DNA of 25,676 bases, from positions 1-25,676 of the forward strand of contig DATFDP010000068.1 in NCBI GenBank assembly GCA_035252015.1. Reading direction: 5' to 3'. Origin of the DNA: JAICWP01 sp035252015 (GTDB lineage: Bacteria; Acidobacteriota; Terriglobia; Terriglobales; Acidobacteriaceae). A program made the position numbers and the translations under genes. Below are positions 16,600 to 24,615 of the stretch, in pieces (within the stretch, counting starts at the first letter, position 1; each line of letters begins with the position of its first letter). Below the pieces are notes generated by a model. That model was given only the letters and a program-made list of their open reading frames with translations. It searched no databases and was not told where the DNA came from.

Positions 16600-17665
16600 T
16601 TATTCGTAACGCAACGACTCAATGGGATCGAGATTAGCAGCCTTCCATGCCGGGTAAATGCCAAACAGCAGGCCTTCGGCAGCGGCTGAGCCGAAGCCGA
16701 AACTGGTCCAGGACACCGACATTCGCGCTGGCAACGACGACCACACTGCGGGAATGACGTAGGTGATGGCCGCGCCCAGCGCCACTCCCAGCATTCCGCC
16801 CACGGCAGTCAGAGTAATGGCTTCCAGGGTGAACTGCAAAAGAATATCGTGGCGGCGTGCCCCCAGCGCCTTGCGCACGCCAATTTCGCGCGTGCGTTCG
16901 GTTACTGAAACCAGCATGATGTTCATCACGCCCACGCCTCCCACCAGCAGGCCCACGCTGGAGACAGCGAACATGAATATGAAGATAACGCCGGTGATCT
17001 GGTTCCAGAAGTCGGTGAACGAGTCCTGCGTAGAAATGGCAAGGTTGTCAGGCTTGTCCGTGGGCACGTGCCGGCGACGGCGCAGAAGCTCGCGCATTTC
17101 ATCCATAGCTTTGGGCATATCCTCGTGCGAGGTGGCCTTCGCGGAAATCCAGTGCGCCTTCTGCTCTGGGTGCAGCTTGCGGAAGGTGGTCAGCGGGAAA
17201 AAATCTTGTTGTCCTCGGGATTCTCGCCACCCGCGAACACAGTTTTCTGCGGCTCGGCTACACCCACCACCTGGAAGGATTTACCTTCGACCTGAAGTTC
17301 TTTGCCATCAGGGTCGCCGGTGGGGAACAGCGTGTCGGCAGTGTGCGGATCAAGCACGATCACCGGCACGTGGCGCGTGTCATCTATTTCACTGAACCAC
17401 CGCCCCGAGCGCATCTGAATGTCGTAAACACTTTTCACGGCGGCAGTGTCACCTTCCAGGATGACGTTTTTGGCTCTACGGCCCTGGTATTTGCGCCCAG
17501 ACGGAAGACCCGCTCGGCCACGTAGCCGTTGATGCCGCTCACAAAGGTGACCACGGCAATAACCGCCGCTACCCCGATCACCACGCCCAGCAGGGTGAGG
17601 ATGGAGCGCAGCTTGTTTGCCCATAAAGATTGCAGGGCGATGCGTATGGCCTCGGTGGGATTCAT
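16600..17665 (-). pseudogene. MacB-like ABC transporter permease, broken by a deletion and a frameshift
   Basis: The protein is split over three frames. Frame 1 (start ATG 17665): MNPTEAIRIALQSLWANKLR, a membrane helix, then LGANT. Near 17490-17500 the reading must jump to a second frame (KYQGRRAKNVILEGDTAAV onward). About 50-60 residues expected between these blocks in the family are missing, so this is an out-of-frame internal deletion. At 17198-17203 a run of six A (six T on the coding strand) replaces the seven needed for N-K-I-F-F-P-L-T-T. Frame 3 then runs to the TAA at 16600 with FtsX-type features: GVRKALGARRHDIL and the ending PAWKAANLDPIESLRYE. The family exports peptides or lipids with a separate ATPase, which is not present here. 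Confidence 0.85.
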
Positions 17666-17730
17666 TGCTAAGCTGAGTGTAGCAAAGGGGTTGGCCGGGC
17701 TCTGTGACTGCGGGCACAAGTACGCTTGCC

Positions 17731-17810
17731 AGTTCTCAGTTGCCGGTTGTTGGCTGCAGCTGTCAGCAGGCTATCAGCTGAAACTGATAGCTAGGGAAGG
17801 CCATTCCCTA
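17731..17810. repeat. heptamer-like tract and two hairpins upstream of rnpB
   Basis: AGTTCTC-AGTTGCC-GGTTGTT-GGCTGCA runs in 7-nt steps from 17731. Next come two adjacent perfect hairpins: GCTATCAG-ctgaaa-CTGATAGC (17770-17791) and TAGGGAA-ggcca-TTCCCTA (17792-17810). They end 20 bp before the rnpB -10 box and lie in the leader side of the divergent permease pseudogene. Confidence 0.6.
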
Positions 17811-17830
17811 CTAGCCACCTTCCACTGCCT

Positions 17831-17836
17831 TATAAT
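17831..17836 (+). promoter_or_regulatory. -10 box of rnpB
   Basis: TATAAT ends 7 nt before the first paired base of the RNase P RNA at 17844, a typical -10 to start distance. The -35 region overlaps the second upstream hairpin (17792-17810) and does not match TTGACA. Confidence 0.65.
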
Positions 17837-17843
17837 CTAGCTG

Positions 17844-18254
17844 TTGGCAGCCGGACCGGACGGCCGCTCCTTCCGCCTTTCGGGGCGGACAGGGGAGGAA
17901 AGTCCGAACTCCGCAGAGCAGTGTGCCGGATAACATCCGGGAGGCTGGGTTCAAGCCCGGCCGACGGAAAGTGCCACAGAAAACATACCGCCGGGCCGCA
18001 AGGCCGGGTAAGGGTGAAAAGGTGCGGTAAGAGCGCACCGCCGCGGCAGTAATGCCGCGGGCAGGGCAAACCCCACACGGAGCAAGACCAAATAGGGGAG
18101 GAGCGCCGCCTTTGGGCGGCGCGCGTGCCGGCTCGGCGCGCCACAACTCCCGGGTAGGTCGCTAGAGCCGGGCAGCAATGTCTGGCCCAGAGGAATGGCC
18201 GTCCTGCCGGGGCAACTCGGCAGACAGAATTCGGCTTACAGGTCCGGCTGCCAA
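17844..18254 (+). ncRNA. rnpB: RNase P RNA (bacterial type A)
   Basis: Catalytic RNA that removes 5' leaders from pre-tRNAs. Conserved cores are present in order: GGGGAGGAAAGTCCG (17892 on), GACGGAAAGTGCCACAGA, AAGGGTGAAAAGGTGCGGTA with AGAGCGCACCG, GGAGCAAGACCAAATAGGGG and GGGTAGGTCGCTAGAGCC, then GACAGAATTCGGCTTACAG. The ends TTGGCAGCCGGACC (17844-17857) and GGTCCGGCTGCCAA (18241-18254) pair perfectly over 14 bp as helix P1, which fixes the boundaries. Open frames across this segment on both strands are accidental. Confidence 0.97.
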
Positions 18255-18317
18255 TCTCATCCATTTTTCGCTTGTTCGGGTTCCAGCCAGAAGCGCAAGC
18301 CATTCATAAACGGCTGC

Positions 18318-18323
18318 TATACT
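18318..18323 (+). promoter_or_regulatory. -10 box for the small secreted protein gene
   Basis: TATACT lies 23 bp before the ATG, inside a GCTGC...GCAGC inverted pair. No good -35 is seen. Confidence 0.4.
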
Positions 18324-18345
18324 CCGCAGCGGACAGGAGGCTTCC

Positions 18346-18714
18346 ATGAGAACTGTCATTCTCACTGCAGCTCTGATGTCTTTCGTCGTGGGCTTAGCCA
18401 TGAACGCGGCGGAAAAGACTGCGACGGTAAATGGGTACGTGCTTGACTCGGCTTGCGCGTTCACCAAAAGCCTCGATAAACCGGTAAGCCGAAGCTGCGC
18501 GATATCTTGCGCTAAGGGCGGCTCGCCCTTGGTGATTCTCGCCGATGATGGAAGTATTTATTGGCCCATCTCCAGCGGCACACCCGCCGCCGGCCAGAAT
18601 CCGAAACTGCTGAAGTTCGCCGGCGATAGAGTCACCGCACGGGGCAAGGTCGTCGAGCGCAACGGTTCCCGGGCGATAGTCATCGAAAGCATCGCGCCGG
18701 AAGCCACGAAATAA
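18346..18714 (+). CDS. small secreted protein of unknown function
   Basis: 122 residues with a signal peptide (MRTVILTAALMSFVVGLAMN, then A-A-E). The mature part has four Cys-containing or beta-type segments: VNGYVLDSACAFTK, SRSCAISCAKGGSPLVILAD, GSIYWPISSG and a final V-T-A-R-G-K-V strand. This resembles a small OB-like or beta-barrel secreted family that I associate with Acidobacteriota; no function is known to me. The three cysteines (about residues 36, 49 and 53) could form a disulfide or bind metal or haem, but no CxxCH is present. Strong ribosome binding site AGGAGG about 6 nt before the ATG. Follows rnpB by 91 bp with its own promoter-like box. Confidence 0.85.
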   Translation: MRTVILTAALMSFVVGLAMNAAEKTATVNGYVLDSACAFTKSLDKPVSRSCAISCAKGGSPLVILADDGSIYWPISSGTPAAGQNPKLLKFAGDRVTARGKVVERNGSRAIVIESIAPEATK

Positions 18715-18742
18715 TATCATCGCCACCGCCGACTTTACTCCG

Positions 18743-18771
18743 TTGACAACCGACCCGCTCGGGTGTGTAAC
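18743..18771 (+). promoter_or_regulatory. promoter-like site upstream of the DUF4440-like pseudogene
   Basis: TTGACA (18743-18748), a 17-nt spacer and TGTAAC (18766-18771). The -35 is perfect and the -10 matches four of six. The decayed gene begins 95 bp downstream. Confidence 0.5.
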
Positions 18772-18865
18772 GACTCGCGCTTAGCGACTCCCGCTCGGCC
18801 TTCCTTTTTGTGGCCCCGCGCATGACGGGCCCTCGTTTTCCATGAAAACAAAACGGAGCAATCAC

Positions 18866-19080
18866 CATGAGAACGTTGTCTGTTGTATTCTCGGTTTGCT
18901 GCTGCTGACCATTCTAGCCTGGCCGCAGAAGGGCACGGCTACCACGGAGAAGGCAGTTACCGCCCTGGAGCAGCAATGGCTTAGGCGCAACAAACGAGCA
19001 ACCCTGACCTGCTCGAGCCTCTTCTGGCTAACGGCAAATGGCAGTGTCTTGCCAGCCACGCATCACTAGTGAAAATGTAG
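18866..19080 (+). pseudogene. remnant of a secreted DUF4440/SnoaL-like protein
   Basis: From the ATG at 18866 the frame gives a signal-like start (MRTLSVVFSVCC) and stops at once. A second frame continues with LLLLTILAWPQKG and TEKAVTALEQQWL, which matches the N-terminal helix of DUF4440-type proteins. Adding one G near 18984 restores the expected continuation E-A-Q-Q-T-S-N-P-D-L-L-E-P-L-L-A, after which similarity ends and a stop occurs at 19078. Two frame breaks and loss of most of the domain mark a decayed gene. The family assignment is from memory of the motif (ALEQQWL...NPDLLxPLLAD). Confidence 0.6.
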
Positions 19081-19147
19081 CAGGTCGGCAGTTTATGCGG
19101 CTCAGTCGAATGCGGGCCCCCTCGGCCGGCGCATCAGATTTTTGGGC

Positions 19148-19176
19148 TTGACTGCACCGTTTTTAGGGCACAGAAT
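19148..19176 (+). promoter_or_regulatory. promoter-like site for the membrane protein gene
   Basis: TTGACT (19148-19153), a 17-nt spacer and CAGAAT (19171-19176). Five of six and four of six matches. A leader of about 60 nt with a hairpin follows. Confidence 0.5.
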
Positions 19177-19180
19177 GCCA

Positions 19181-19216
19181 GCCCGCAGAAGCTCTGCCGT
19201 AGCTTCTGCAGCGGGC
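19181..19216 (+). promoter_or_regulatory. leader hairpin upstream of the membrane protein gene
   Basis: GCAGAAGCT (19185-19193) and AGCTTCTGC (19201-19209) form a perfect 9-bp stem around a 7-nt loop, extended by GCCC/GGGC with a three-base bulge. It starts near the predicted transcription start and ends 28 nt before the ATG, so it probably stabilises or regulates the mRNA. Confidence 0.5.
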
Positions 19217-19244
19217 CCATGCAGTTCCACTCAGAGGAGGATGT

Positions 19245-19700
19245 ATGGCACATACCAATCGCGGCCGGGTAATTTTGGGTGGTTTGCTGGCAGGGATTGT
19301 GATCAATGTTGTCGAATTCGTCACCAATGGGGTTGTACTGAAAGGAGCGTGGGCGCAGATCATGCAGGGATTGGGAAAGCCGCAGCAGTTGCCGGCGAGT
19401 TCCATCGTGCTGTTTAACATTGGGGGATTTCTCGTGGGCATCGCTGCGGTCTGGCTGTACGCCGCCATCCGAACCCGCTACGGGGCGGGGCCGGGCACTG
19501 CAATTCGCGCCGGATTTCTCGCCTGGGGGCTCACCTCGTTCCTACCGGCTCTCGGGAACTACGCCGTGGGAATGATTCCGACCCGGGTGCTTGTAATCAC
19601 GGCGCTTGTTTCCCTGGCTGACATCGTAGCGGGCACGCTCGCCGGGGCCTGGATGTATAAGGAAGAGGCGGTGGCCATATCGCGCTCGGCTGCGGCGTGA
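19245..19700 (+). CDS. four-helix membrane protein of unknown function
   Basis: 151 residues with four hydrophobic segments (about 9-30, 53-76, 86-105 and 112-136) and short loops, so an inner-membrane protein. The first helix GGLLAGIVINVVEFVTNGVV has a glycine-rich face and an E in mid-helix. KGAWAQIMQGLGKP is an amphipathic loop. No catalytic motif is recognised. The ATG has GGAGG 6 nt upstream. It forms a single-gene unit with a promoter-like site, a leader hairpin and a strong terminator. It could be one of the small hypothetical membrane families common in Acidobacteriota; no function is claimed. Confidence 0.85.
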   Translation: MAHTNRGRVILGGLLAGIVINVVEFVTNGVVLKGAWAQIMQGLGKPQQLPASSIVLFNIGGFLVGIAAVWLYAAIRTRYGAGPGTAIRAGFLAWGLTSFLPALGNYAVGMIPTRVLVITALVSLADIVAGTLAGAWMYKEEAVAISRSAAA

Positions 19701-19719
19701 ATCTAGGCAGCTAAAGAAG

Positions 19720-19743
19720 GGCGCGCTTCGGCGCGCCTTTTTT
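19720..19743 (+). terminator. intrinsic terminator
   Basis: GGCGCGC, tetraloop TTCG, GCGCGCC, then six T. A perfect 7-bp GC stem with a stable loop, 20 nt after the membrane protein stop. It also faces the end of the convergent M1-like gene. Confidence 0.95.
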
Positions 19744-19757
19744 CATTCGGACTCAAG

Positions 19758-22352
19758 CTATGGCCTCGCTGCCGGGCATTGCAGTTCGCGCAGAACTTTC
19801 TCTGCAGCCTGGCGATAATCGGCGATAGGTGCATCGTTTGATGCAGCCTGAATTTCGGGGCACAACTGGGTCAAATGCATTTGTCCGGCAAGGCCTGCGG
19901 CGACCTGGCGCAGGGGCGCAAACGGGTCCTCCAGGGCTGCCCGGACGACGCTGGTCATTTCCTGCGCATGCTCCTGCTCCGCTGTTTGCGCAAAGCTCGC
20001 CAGTCCGGCCAGCGCGGTCAAACGAACGCGTTCCATTTGCCCGGGGTGGGCCTTAGCCAGCAGGATGGGGATAGCACGCGGATCCTTGGTTGCGGCCAGA
20101 CCCGCCAGGGCGGCGCGCATAACATGCACCTCCGGGTTCGCCGACGCTTTAGTCTGCAACACATCAAATGCTTCAGGCACCCCGGATTTGCCCAGCGTTT
20201 CCACCGCAGCTGACTCGGCTGCGTAGCTATTGTCGTTGCGTATCGTGCTAACCAACGCGCCGTAGACCGCGGGGTCCTTGGCGAAGCGGCCCAGGGCTTG
20301 AACTGCTGCGGTACGAACCCGGCTATCAGGCTGCTTCAGCGCGGAGAGCAGAGCCGGCTTGGCTGTCTCGGTTCCGATTGCGCCCAGGCTCGTCGCCGCC
20401 TCCGCGCGCACGCCATAGAAAGCGTCATTTCCCAGCACTCCAGCCAGGGCGGCAACGGCTTTCTCTACATTCTGCTGGGGGCCTGCTCCGAGCTGCTGCA
20501 CCGCCCACAGGCGGCTCATCATGGATGGATCTTTCCTCGCCTGAGCGATCAGCGCATCTTCCGGCTCGGGAAAGTGCAGAGCCTTGTCTATGAAATCATC
20601 GGGATCGAACGCCACCCACTGCGGCTGGAAATCCAGAGGAACGTCGAATTGCTGTGAAGCCAAATGGTCGTGAACCTGAACCCGCTTGCGCTCGCCGTTT
20701 CGGCCATGGAACGCGACCACGATTGGCATGTCGAAAATGGGCGTAACTGAATCCGGCGGCTGCGCCTGCCGCACCGTCAGGCGTTCCATCTTCTTAGCTG
20801 AGTCGTATTCCGTCTGAACGTGATAGTCGGGATGACCTGCCATGAAGACCCATTCGCGGAAGAACCACCCCAGTTCCTGCCCGGTCGTGGTCCTTATGGC
20901 ATCCATCAGGTCAGCTGTGTCCGCGGTCTGCGCCGAATGTGAGGTCAAATAGCGTCTTACAGCGCGAAAAAAAGGCTCCTTCTGCGAAGCGGGATGGGAT
21001 ACGCTGTCGGCGCCATCCAGAAGGTAACGGAGCATGTCGAGTACCGCCGCCCCTTTCTCGTGGGTGATGGCGTCGAACATCTGCATGGGGTCCGTGTAAT
21101 GGCGGTCAACAATCGGGCGGCGATAATCTTCGCGGTCCTGCGCCTGCTCCGCCATCTGATCCATGTACATCTTGTAGCGGAACGCGTCGTTGCTATCGTG
21201 GTGCTGGACGTAGAGCGCCTCCAAATATGTAGCAAAGCCTTCATTGAGCCAGATGTTGGCCCAATCGCGTCCCTGGACGTAGTCGCCCAGCCATTCCTGG
21301 CCGAGTTCGTGCGAAACCAGGTCGGTGCTGGGATAGTCTTCATCCGCGCGTTGATCGTGCAGGGTCCATTCGGTGAGCGTGGTGGCACTCACGTTTTCCA
21401 TACCGCCGAAAAGGTAGTTGTGCACCGTGACCTGGGCATACTGTTCGTAGGGCCAGTCCACCCCGGTTGCCTGTGAAAAGAAGGCCAGCATGTCGGGGGT
21501 GAGGTGGAAGGAGCGGCGCGCGGTCGCTTCGTCCACGTATTGAGGCACGTAGTAATCGACCGGCTTGCCTTTATATTGGTCGCTCACCTTGCGCCAGGGG
21601 CCAACGGCAATGGAAATCAGGTAAGAGCTGTGGGGAATGCTCTCCTTCCAGTCGTACGTGGCTTGGCCGGCGGAGTGGGTCACGCTGATCAGTTTGCCGT
21701 TGGAAACAACAACTTGGCCGTCAGGGACAGTGGTGATGGTTTCACTGGTTGCCATGTCGTTTGGATAGTCCCAGCAGGGAAACCAGTAGTGGTTGAATTC
21801 TGCTTCTCCCTGGGACCAGATCTCGCGCGGCCAGTTGGGATACGCGCGGGTAGGATTAATGAAGAAAAGCCCGGTCTTGGGGAAGCCGTGGTAGACGATG
21901 CGCACATTCAAGTCGCTCCCGGCATCGTAGTCATGGTCCAGAGTGACCCAGAGGCGCGGATCTGCGGCTGCAAACTGCAGGCTTAGTGCAGAGCCCTGTG
22001 CGAGCTGCAATTCCACCGCATCAATCATCAGACCGGAGCTGTCCAGATACAACTTGTGAAAGTGAGGCAGGAAAGGCCGCAGGGTGACTACTTCATCGCC
22101 GAATACCTCACCTTTGGTCTGGTCGAAGCGCAGCTTCAAACGGTAATTCTCTACGTGGTAGGTCCGGGCCGGCGGCCATTGCCAGATCTCCGGATTGCCG
22201 AACACATGAGGCGTCGCCTGTGCCGCTGCCGGGATTGACCAACCTGCGACTGCGCCGACACAGATTGCGGTGGCGAGGCACCAGAACTGTAGGCGACTGG
22301 GAGTGAACGCAGCAGTGAAGGATCGCAATAGTGTCCATGACCGGATTTTCAT
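19758..22352 (-). CDS. M1-peptidase-like protein with HEAT repeats and altered active site
   Basis: 864 residues. The signal peptide ends near A-A-A-Q (about 42-45), so the protein is exported. The N-terminal beta domain is followed by an M1 (gluzincin) catalytic domain: G-G-M-E-N at 316-320 (the GAMEN exopeptidase motif), H348-E-L-G-Q352 where the family has H-E-x-x-H, and N-E-G with E371 nineteen residues later, the third zinc ligand. The second zinc His is thus Gln (CAG at 21297-21299). The catalytic Tyr of Y-E-K-G-A is His431 (THEKGA). From about residue 640 to the end, helical HEAT-like repeats follow (for example VRAEAATSLGAIG, VRTAAVQALGRFAK). Peptidase activity is doubtful; a binding or altered-metal role is possible. 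Confidence 0.88.
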   Translation of the reverse strand: MKIRSWTLLRSFTAAFTPSRLQFWCLATAICVGAVAGWSIPAAAQATPHVFGNPEIWQWPPARTYHVENYRLKLRFDQTKGEVFGDEVVTLRPFLPHFHKLYLDSSGLMIDAVELQLAQGSALSLQFAAADPRLWVTLDHDYDAGSDLNVRIVYHGFPKTGLFFINPTRAYPNWPREIWSQGEAEFNHYWFPCWDYPNDMATSETITTVPDGQVVVSNGKLISVTHSAGQATYDWKESIPHSSYLISIAVGPWRKVSDQYKGKPVDYYVPQYVDEATARRSFHLTPDMLAFFSQATGVDWPYEQYAQVTVHNYLFGGMENVSATTLTEWTLHDQRADEDYPSTDLVSHELGQEWLGDYVQGRDWANIWLNEGFATYLEALYVQHHDSNDAFRYKMYMDQMAEQAQDREDYRRPIVDRHYTDPMQMFDAITHEKGAAVLDMLRYLLDGADSVSHPASQKEPFFRAVRRYLTSHSAQTADTADLMDAIRTTTGQELGWFFREWVFMAGHPDYHVQTEYDSAKKMERLTVRQAQPPDSVTPIFDMPIVVAFHGRNGERKRVQVHDHLASQQFDVPLDFQPQWVAFDPDDFIDKALHFPEPEDALIAQARKDPSMMSRLWAVQQLGAGPQQNVEKAVAALAGVLGNDAFYGVRAEAATSLGAIGTETAKPALLSALKQPDSRVRTAAVQALGRFAKDPAVYGALVSTIRNDNSYAAESAAVETLGKSGVPEAFDVLQTKASANPEVHVMRAALAGLAATKDPRAIPILLAKAHPGQMERVRLTALAGLASFAQTAEQEHAQEMTSVVRAALEDPFAPLRQVAAGLAGQMHLTQLCPEIQAASNDAPIADYRQAAEKVLRELQCPAARP

Positions 22353-22516
22353 GATGAATGACCGGCAACATTTTCTACCACCGGCATGCGGTTGAACACG
22401 GTGTCAGGGCCGGGAAAGTGCCTTTTGTGCTTGAGCTGCGTGAATTCTGGTATCAATCCCCCGTCCCTGTCCGCAGAGGAAGGCCCAAAACTGAACAGCG
22501 GATTGCGGGACGTTTC

Positions 22517-22963
22517 CTAGAATGACACTGTGATCTGGTCGGGATTGCTCTTCGCGGTAGCCGCTGGGGCAGGAGTTTTTGTGCCGCAATTGGCGGAGGT
22601 TGATCCGGTGGCCGGGTTGGCTTGTGCAGATGCCCCCATCAGAGTGCTGGTGCACGGCGCCGAGCCGCCTACTACAGAACTGATGGCGATGGGAGAGCGC
22701 CCCGCCGCCTGTTTACGCGCTTTCGTGCGGTAGGCGCGCGCATGCCTGGTGTTGTGGCCAGTACGAGGCGGATAAGAAAACTGGCTCTGGGTCTTCGACA
22801 ATCCTTGCTGGATGTTACCGCCGAGCGCTCGGGCCACGCTGCCGGATACACCCGAATTGGCATGCATGATTGCGGATTCGGCTACTGCCTGGGCGTGGAC
22901 CGATGGGCAAACCGTCGCACAGAAAATAGCTATCGTCAACGTGACAAGGATGTGTTTGACCAT
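22517..22963 (-). CDS. small secreted low-complexity protein
   Basis: 148 residues from the ATG at 22963, preceded by GAGGGG about 6 nt upstream. The signal peptide (VKHILVTLTIAIFCATVCPS, then V-H-A-Q-A) is clear. The mature part is rich in Ala, Ser, Thr and Gly, with a basic patch (RTGHNTRHARAYRTKARKQ) and two cysteines in the last third. No domain is recognised. A longer in-frame reading to 23149 lacks a ribosome binding site and hides the signal peptide, so it was not used. M1-like gene starts 164 bp downstream on the same strand; co-transcription is possible. Confidence 0.65.
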   Translation of the reverse strand: MVKHILVTLTIAIFCATVCPSVHAQAVAESAIMHANSGVSGSVARALGGNIQQGLSKTQSQFSYPPRTGHNTRHARAYRTKARKQAAGRSPIAISSVVGGSAPCTSTLMGASAQANPATGSTSANCGTKTPAPAATAKSNPDQITVSF

Positions 22964-22986
22964 ATGCCGCCCCTCACCCGAGCGAA

Positions 22987-22992
22987 AGTATA
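22987..22992 (-). promoter_or_regulatory. -10 box for the small secreted protein gene
   Basis: On the minus strand TATACT lies 23 nt before the ATG at 22963. The -35 is weak. The 335-bp gap 22964-23298 between the divergent genes also holds an AT-rich stretch (23070-23105) and the palindrome at 23215; no gene is seen in it. Confidence 0.4.
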
Positions 22993-23214
22993 CCTCAGGG
23001 AATGGAGAGTGCTGCCTGTTCATTGCGGCGCGCTCGGCGTCCCCTGCTAAACATGACGAAGGCAAGTTACTGAATATAAATAACTTAATAGAAACCCTAG
23101 ATTTACTGTTGCCGAAGGGGGACCCCCGCGTTTGCTCAAACCATAACAATTATCCGGGAGAGGGCCGAGGTACCCGAGATCGTTTGCAATCCGCGTTCAT
23201 CCACGTTCATTCTC

Positions 23215-23232
23215 GAGGAATCGAGATTCCTC
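23215..23232. promoter_or_regulatory. operator-like palindrome upstream of the amidohydrolase gene
   Basis: GAGGAAT, CGAG and ATTCCTC make a perfect 7-bp dyad, immediately followed by TTGACC (23234-23239), a possible -35 element. The matching -10 is not clear. Confidence 0.35.
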
Positions 23233-23298
23233 TTGACCAACAGCCGAGAGCTGAGGATTGCTCGGTGATATTATTCCCGTTCCTTCCAGGAGGCACTC

Positions 23299-24615
23299 AT
23301 GCGCCTTTTCGCAACACTTGCGGCTGGCCTGGCTCTCGCAAGCGCGGCCCTTGGACAGCAGCTTGCTCCACCGGTCAATCCCGCTCAGGTCACCGTCATT
23401 CGCGCCGGCACGCTGATTGACCCGCGAGCAGACGCCCCCCTGCACAACCAGGTGATCACCATTCATGGCGACAAAGTCGAGAGCATCGGCGCCGCCGGCG
23501 CCCGCATTCCAGCCGGCGCTACGGTAATTGACCTCTCCCGCGCCACCGTCCTCCCCGGGTTGGCGGATTGCCACACCCACATCCTGCTGCAGGGCGAAGA
23601 TCCGCACGAGGGTGGCTACGACGCCAACATTCTGAAGTATCCCCTGGGCCTCCGCGCCGCTCGCGGCACCGTGGCTGTTCGTCGCGCACTGGAAGAAGGC
23701 TTCACCACCCTGCGCGATGTAGAAACCGAGGGCGCCGGATATCTTGACGTCGGTATCAAGCAGGCCATCAACGAAGGCTACATTCCCGGCCCACGACTTT
23801 TCATCGTGACCCGCGCTATCTCCACCACCGGAGGATATCCCCTGGAAGGCTATGCGCCCGAGTTGACCATGCCCAAAGGCGTGCAGATTGTGGATGGCCC
23901 CGTGGAAGCGCGCAAAGCTGCCCGCGAGCAACTCGACCACGGCGCGGACTGGGTCAAGGTTTACATGACCCATCGCTCCTGGGTGGACAAGCAAGGCAAC
24001 CTCGTTTCTCAGCCCACGCTGACGGTCGAAGAACTCAAAGCTATTGTGGATGAAACTCACGGCTGGCAGAAGAAGGTGGCATGCCATGCCTATGGTGGCA
24101 TCGGCCTGCACCGCGCCCTCGACGGCGGCTGCGATTCCATCGAGCACGGTCTCGAACTCGACGACTCTGCCATCGCCCAAATGAAACGCCAGGGCACATG
24201 GTATGTGCCAACCCTCAGCGTCTACTACACCGACTGGGCCCCGGAGAACACGCCCGATGGGCAGCGCGACCGCAAGCGCGCCTCCGACCACGAGGTTTCC
24301 TTCAAACACGCCATGAGTGCCGGTCTGAAGATCGCCTTCGGCACCGACATGGGCGGTATCAAATGGACCGAGCCCATCGCCCAGGAATTCGGCCGCATGG
24401 TTGAGTTCGGGATGTCCCCCCTGGACGCCATCCGCAGCGCCACCGTGCGCGCCGCCGAACTGCTCGATATGCAGGGTCAGATTGGAGTGATCGCGCCCGG
24501 CTCCTATGCCGATATCATCGCCGTTTCGGGCGACCCTCTGCGCGACATCAACCAACTGGAGCACGTTGGCTTCGTAATGAAAGGCGGCCAGGTTTACAAG
24601 AACGACCTGAAATAG
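23299..24615 (+). CDS. secreted metal-dependent amidohydrolase (imidazolonepropionase / prolidase-like)
   Basis: 438 residues with a signal peptide (MRLFATLAAGLALASAALGQ). Amidohydrolase-superfamily metal site complete: H92-T-H94 in ADCHTH, K220 in DWVKVYM (carbamylated bridging Lys), H263 in ACHAYG, H283 in IEHG and D350 in GTDMG. The C-terminal sequence (GVIAPGSYADIIAVSGDPL) is the usual beta-sandwich return. Members of this secreted group include imidazolonepropionase-like enzymes and Xaa-Pro dipeptidases; the substrate cannot be told from sequence. The ATG has AGGAGG 7 nt upstream. A long antisense open frame (23197-24564) is a high-GC shadow. Confidence 0.94.
   Translation: MRLFATLAAGLALASAALGQQLAPPVNPAQVTVIRAGTLIDPRADAPLHNQVITIHGDKVESIGAAGARIPAGATVIDLSRATVLPGLADCHTHILLQGEDPHEGGYDANILKYPLGLRAARGTVAVRRALEEGFTTLRDVETEGAGYLDVGIKQAINEGYIPGPRLFIVTRAISTTGGYPLEGYAPELTMPKGVQIVDGPVEARKAAREQLDHGADWVKVYMTHRSWVDKQGNLVSQPTLTVEELKAIVDETHGWQKKVACHAYGGIGLHRALDGGCDSIEHGLELDDSAIAQMKRQGTWYVPTLSVYYTDWAPENTPDGQRDRKRASDHEVSFKHAMSAGLKIAFGTDMGGIKWTEPIAQEFGRMVEFGMSPLDAIRSATVRAAELLDMQGQIGVIAPGSYADIIAVSGDPLRDINQLEHVGFVMKGGQVYKNDLK

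Noticed and set aside
23197..24564. A 455-codon open frame on the minus strand opposite the amidohydrolase
   Set aside because: The plus-strand frame has a signal peptide, a full metal site and a ribosome binding site. The antisense frame is His/Gly/Ala-rich, as expected from a GC-rich shadow.
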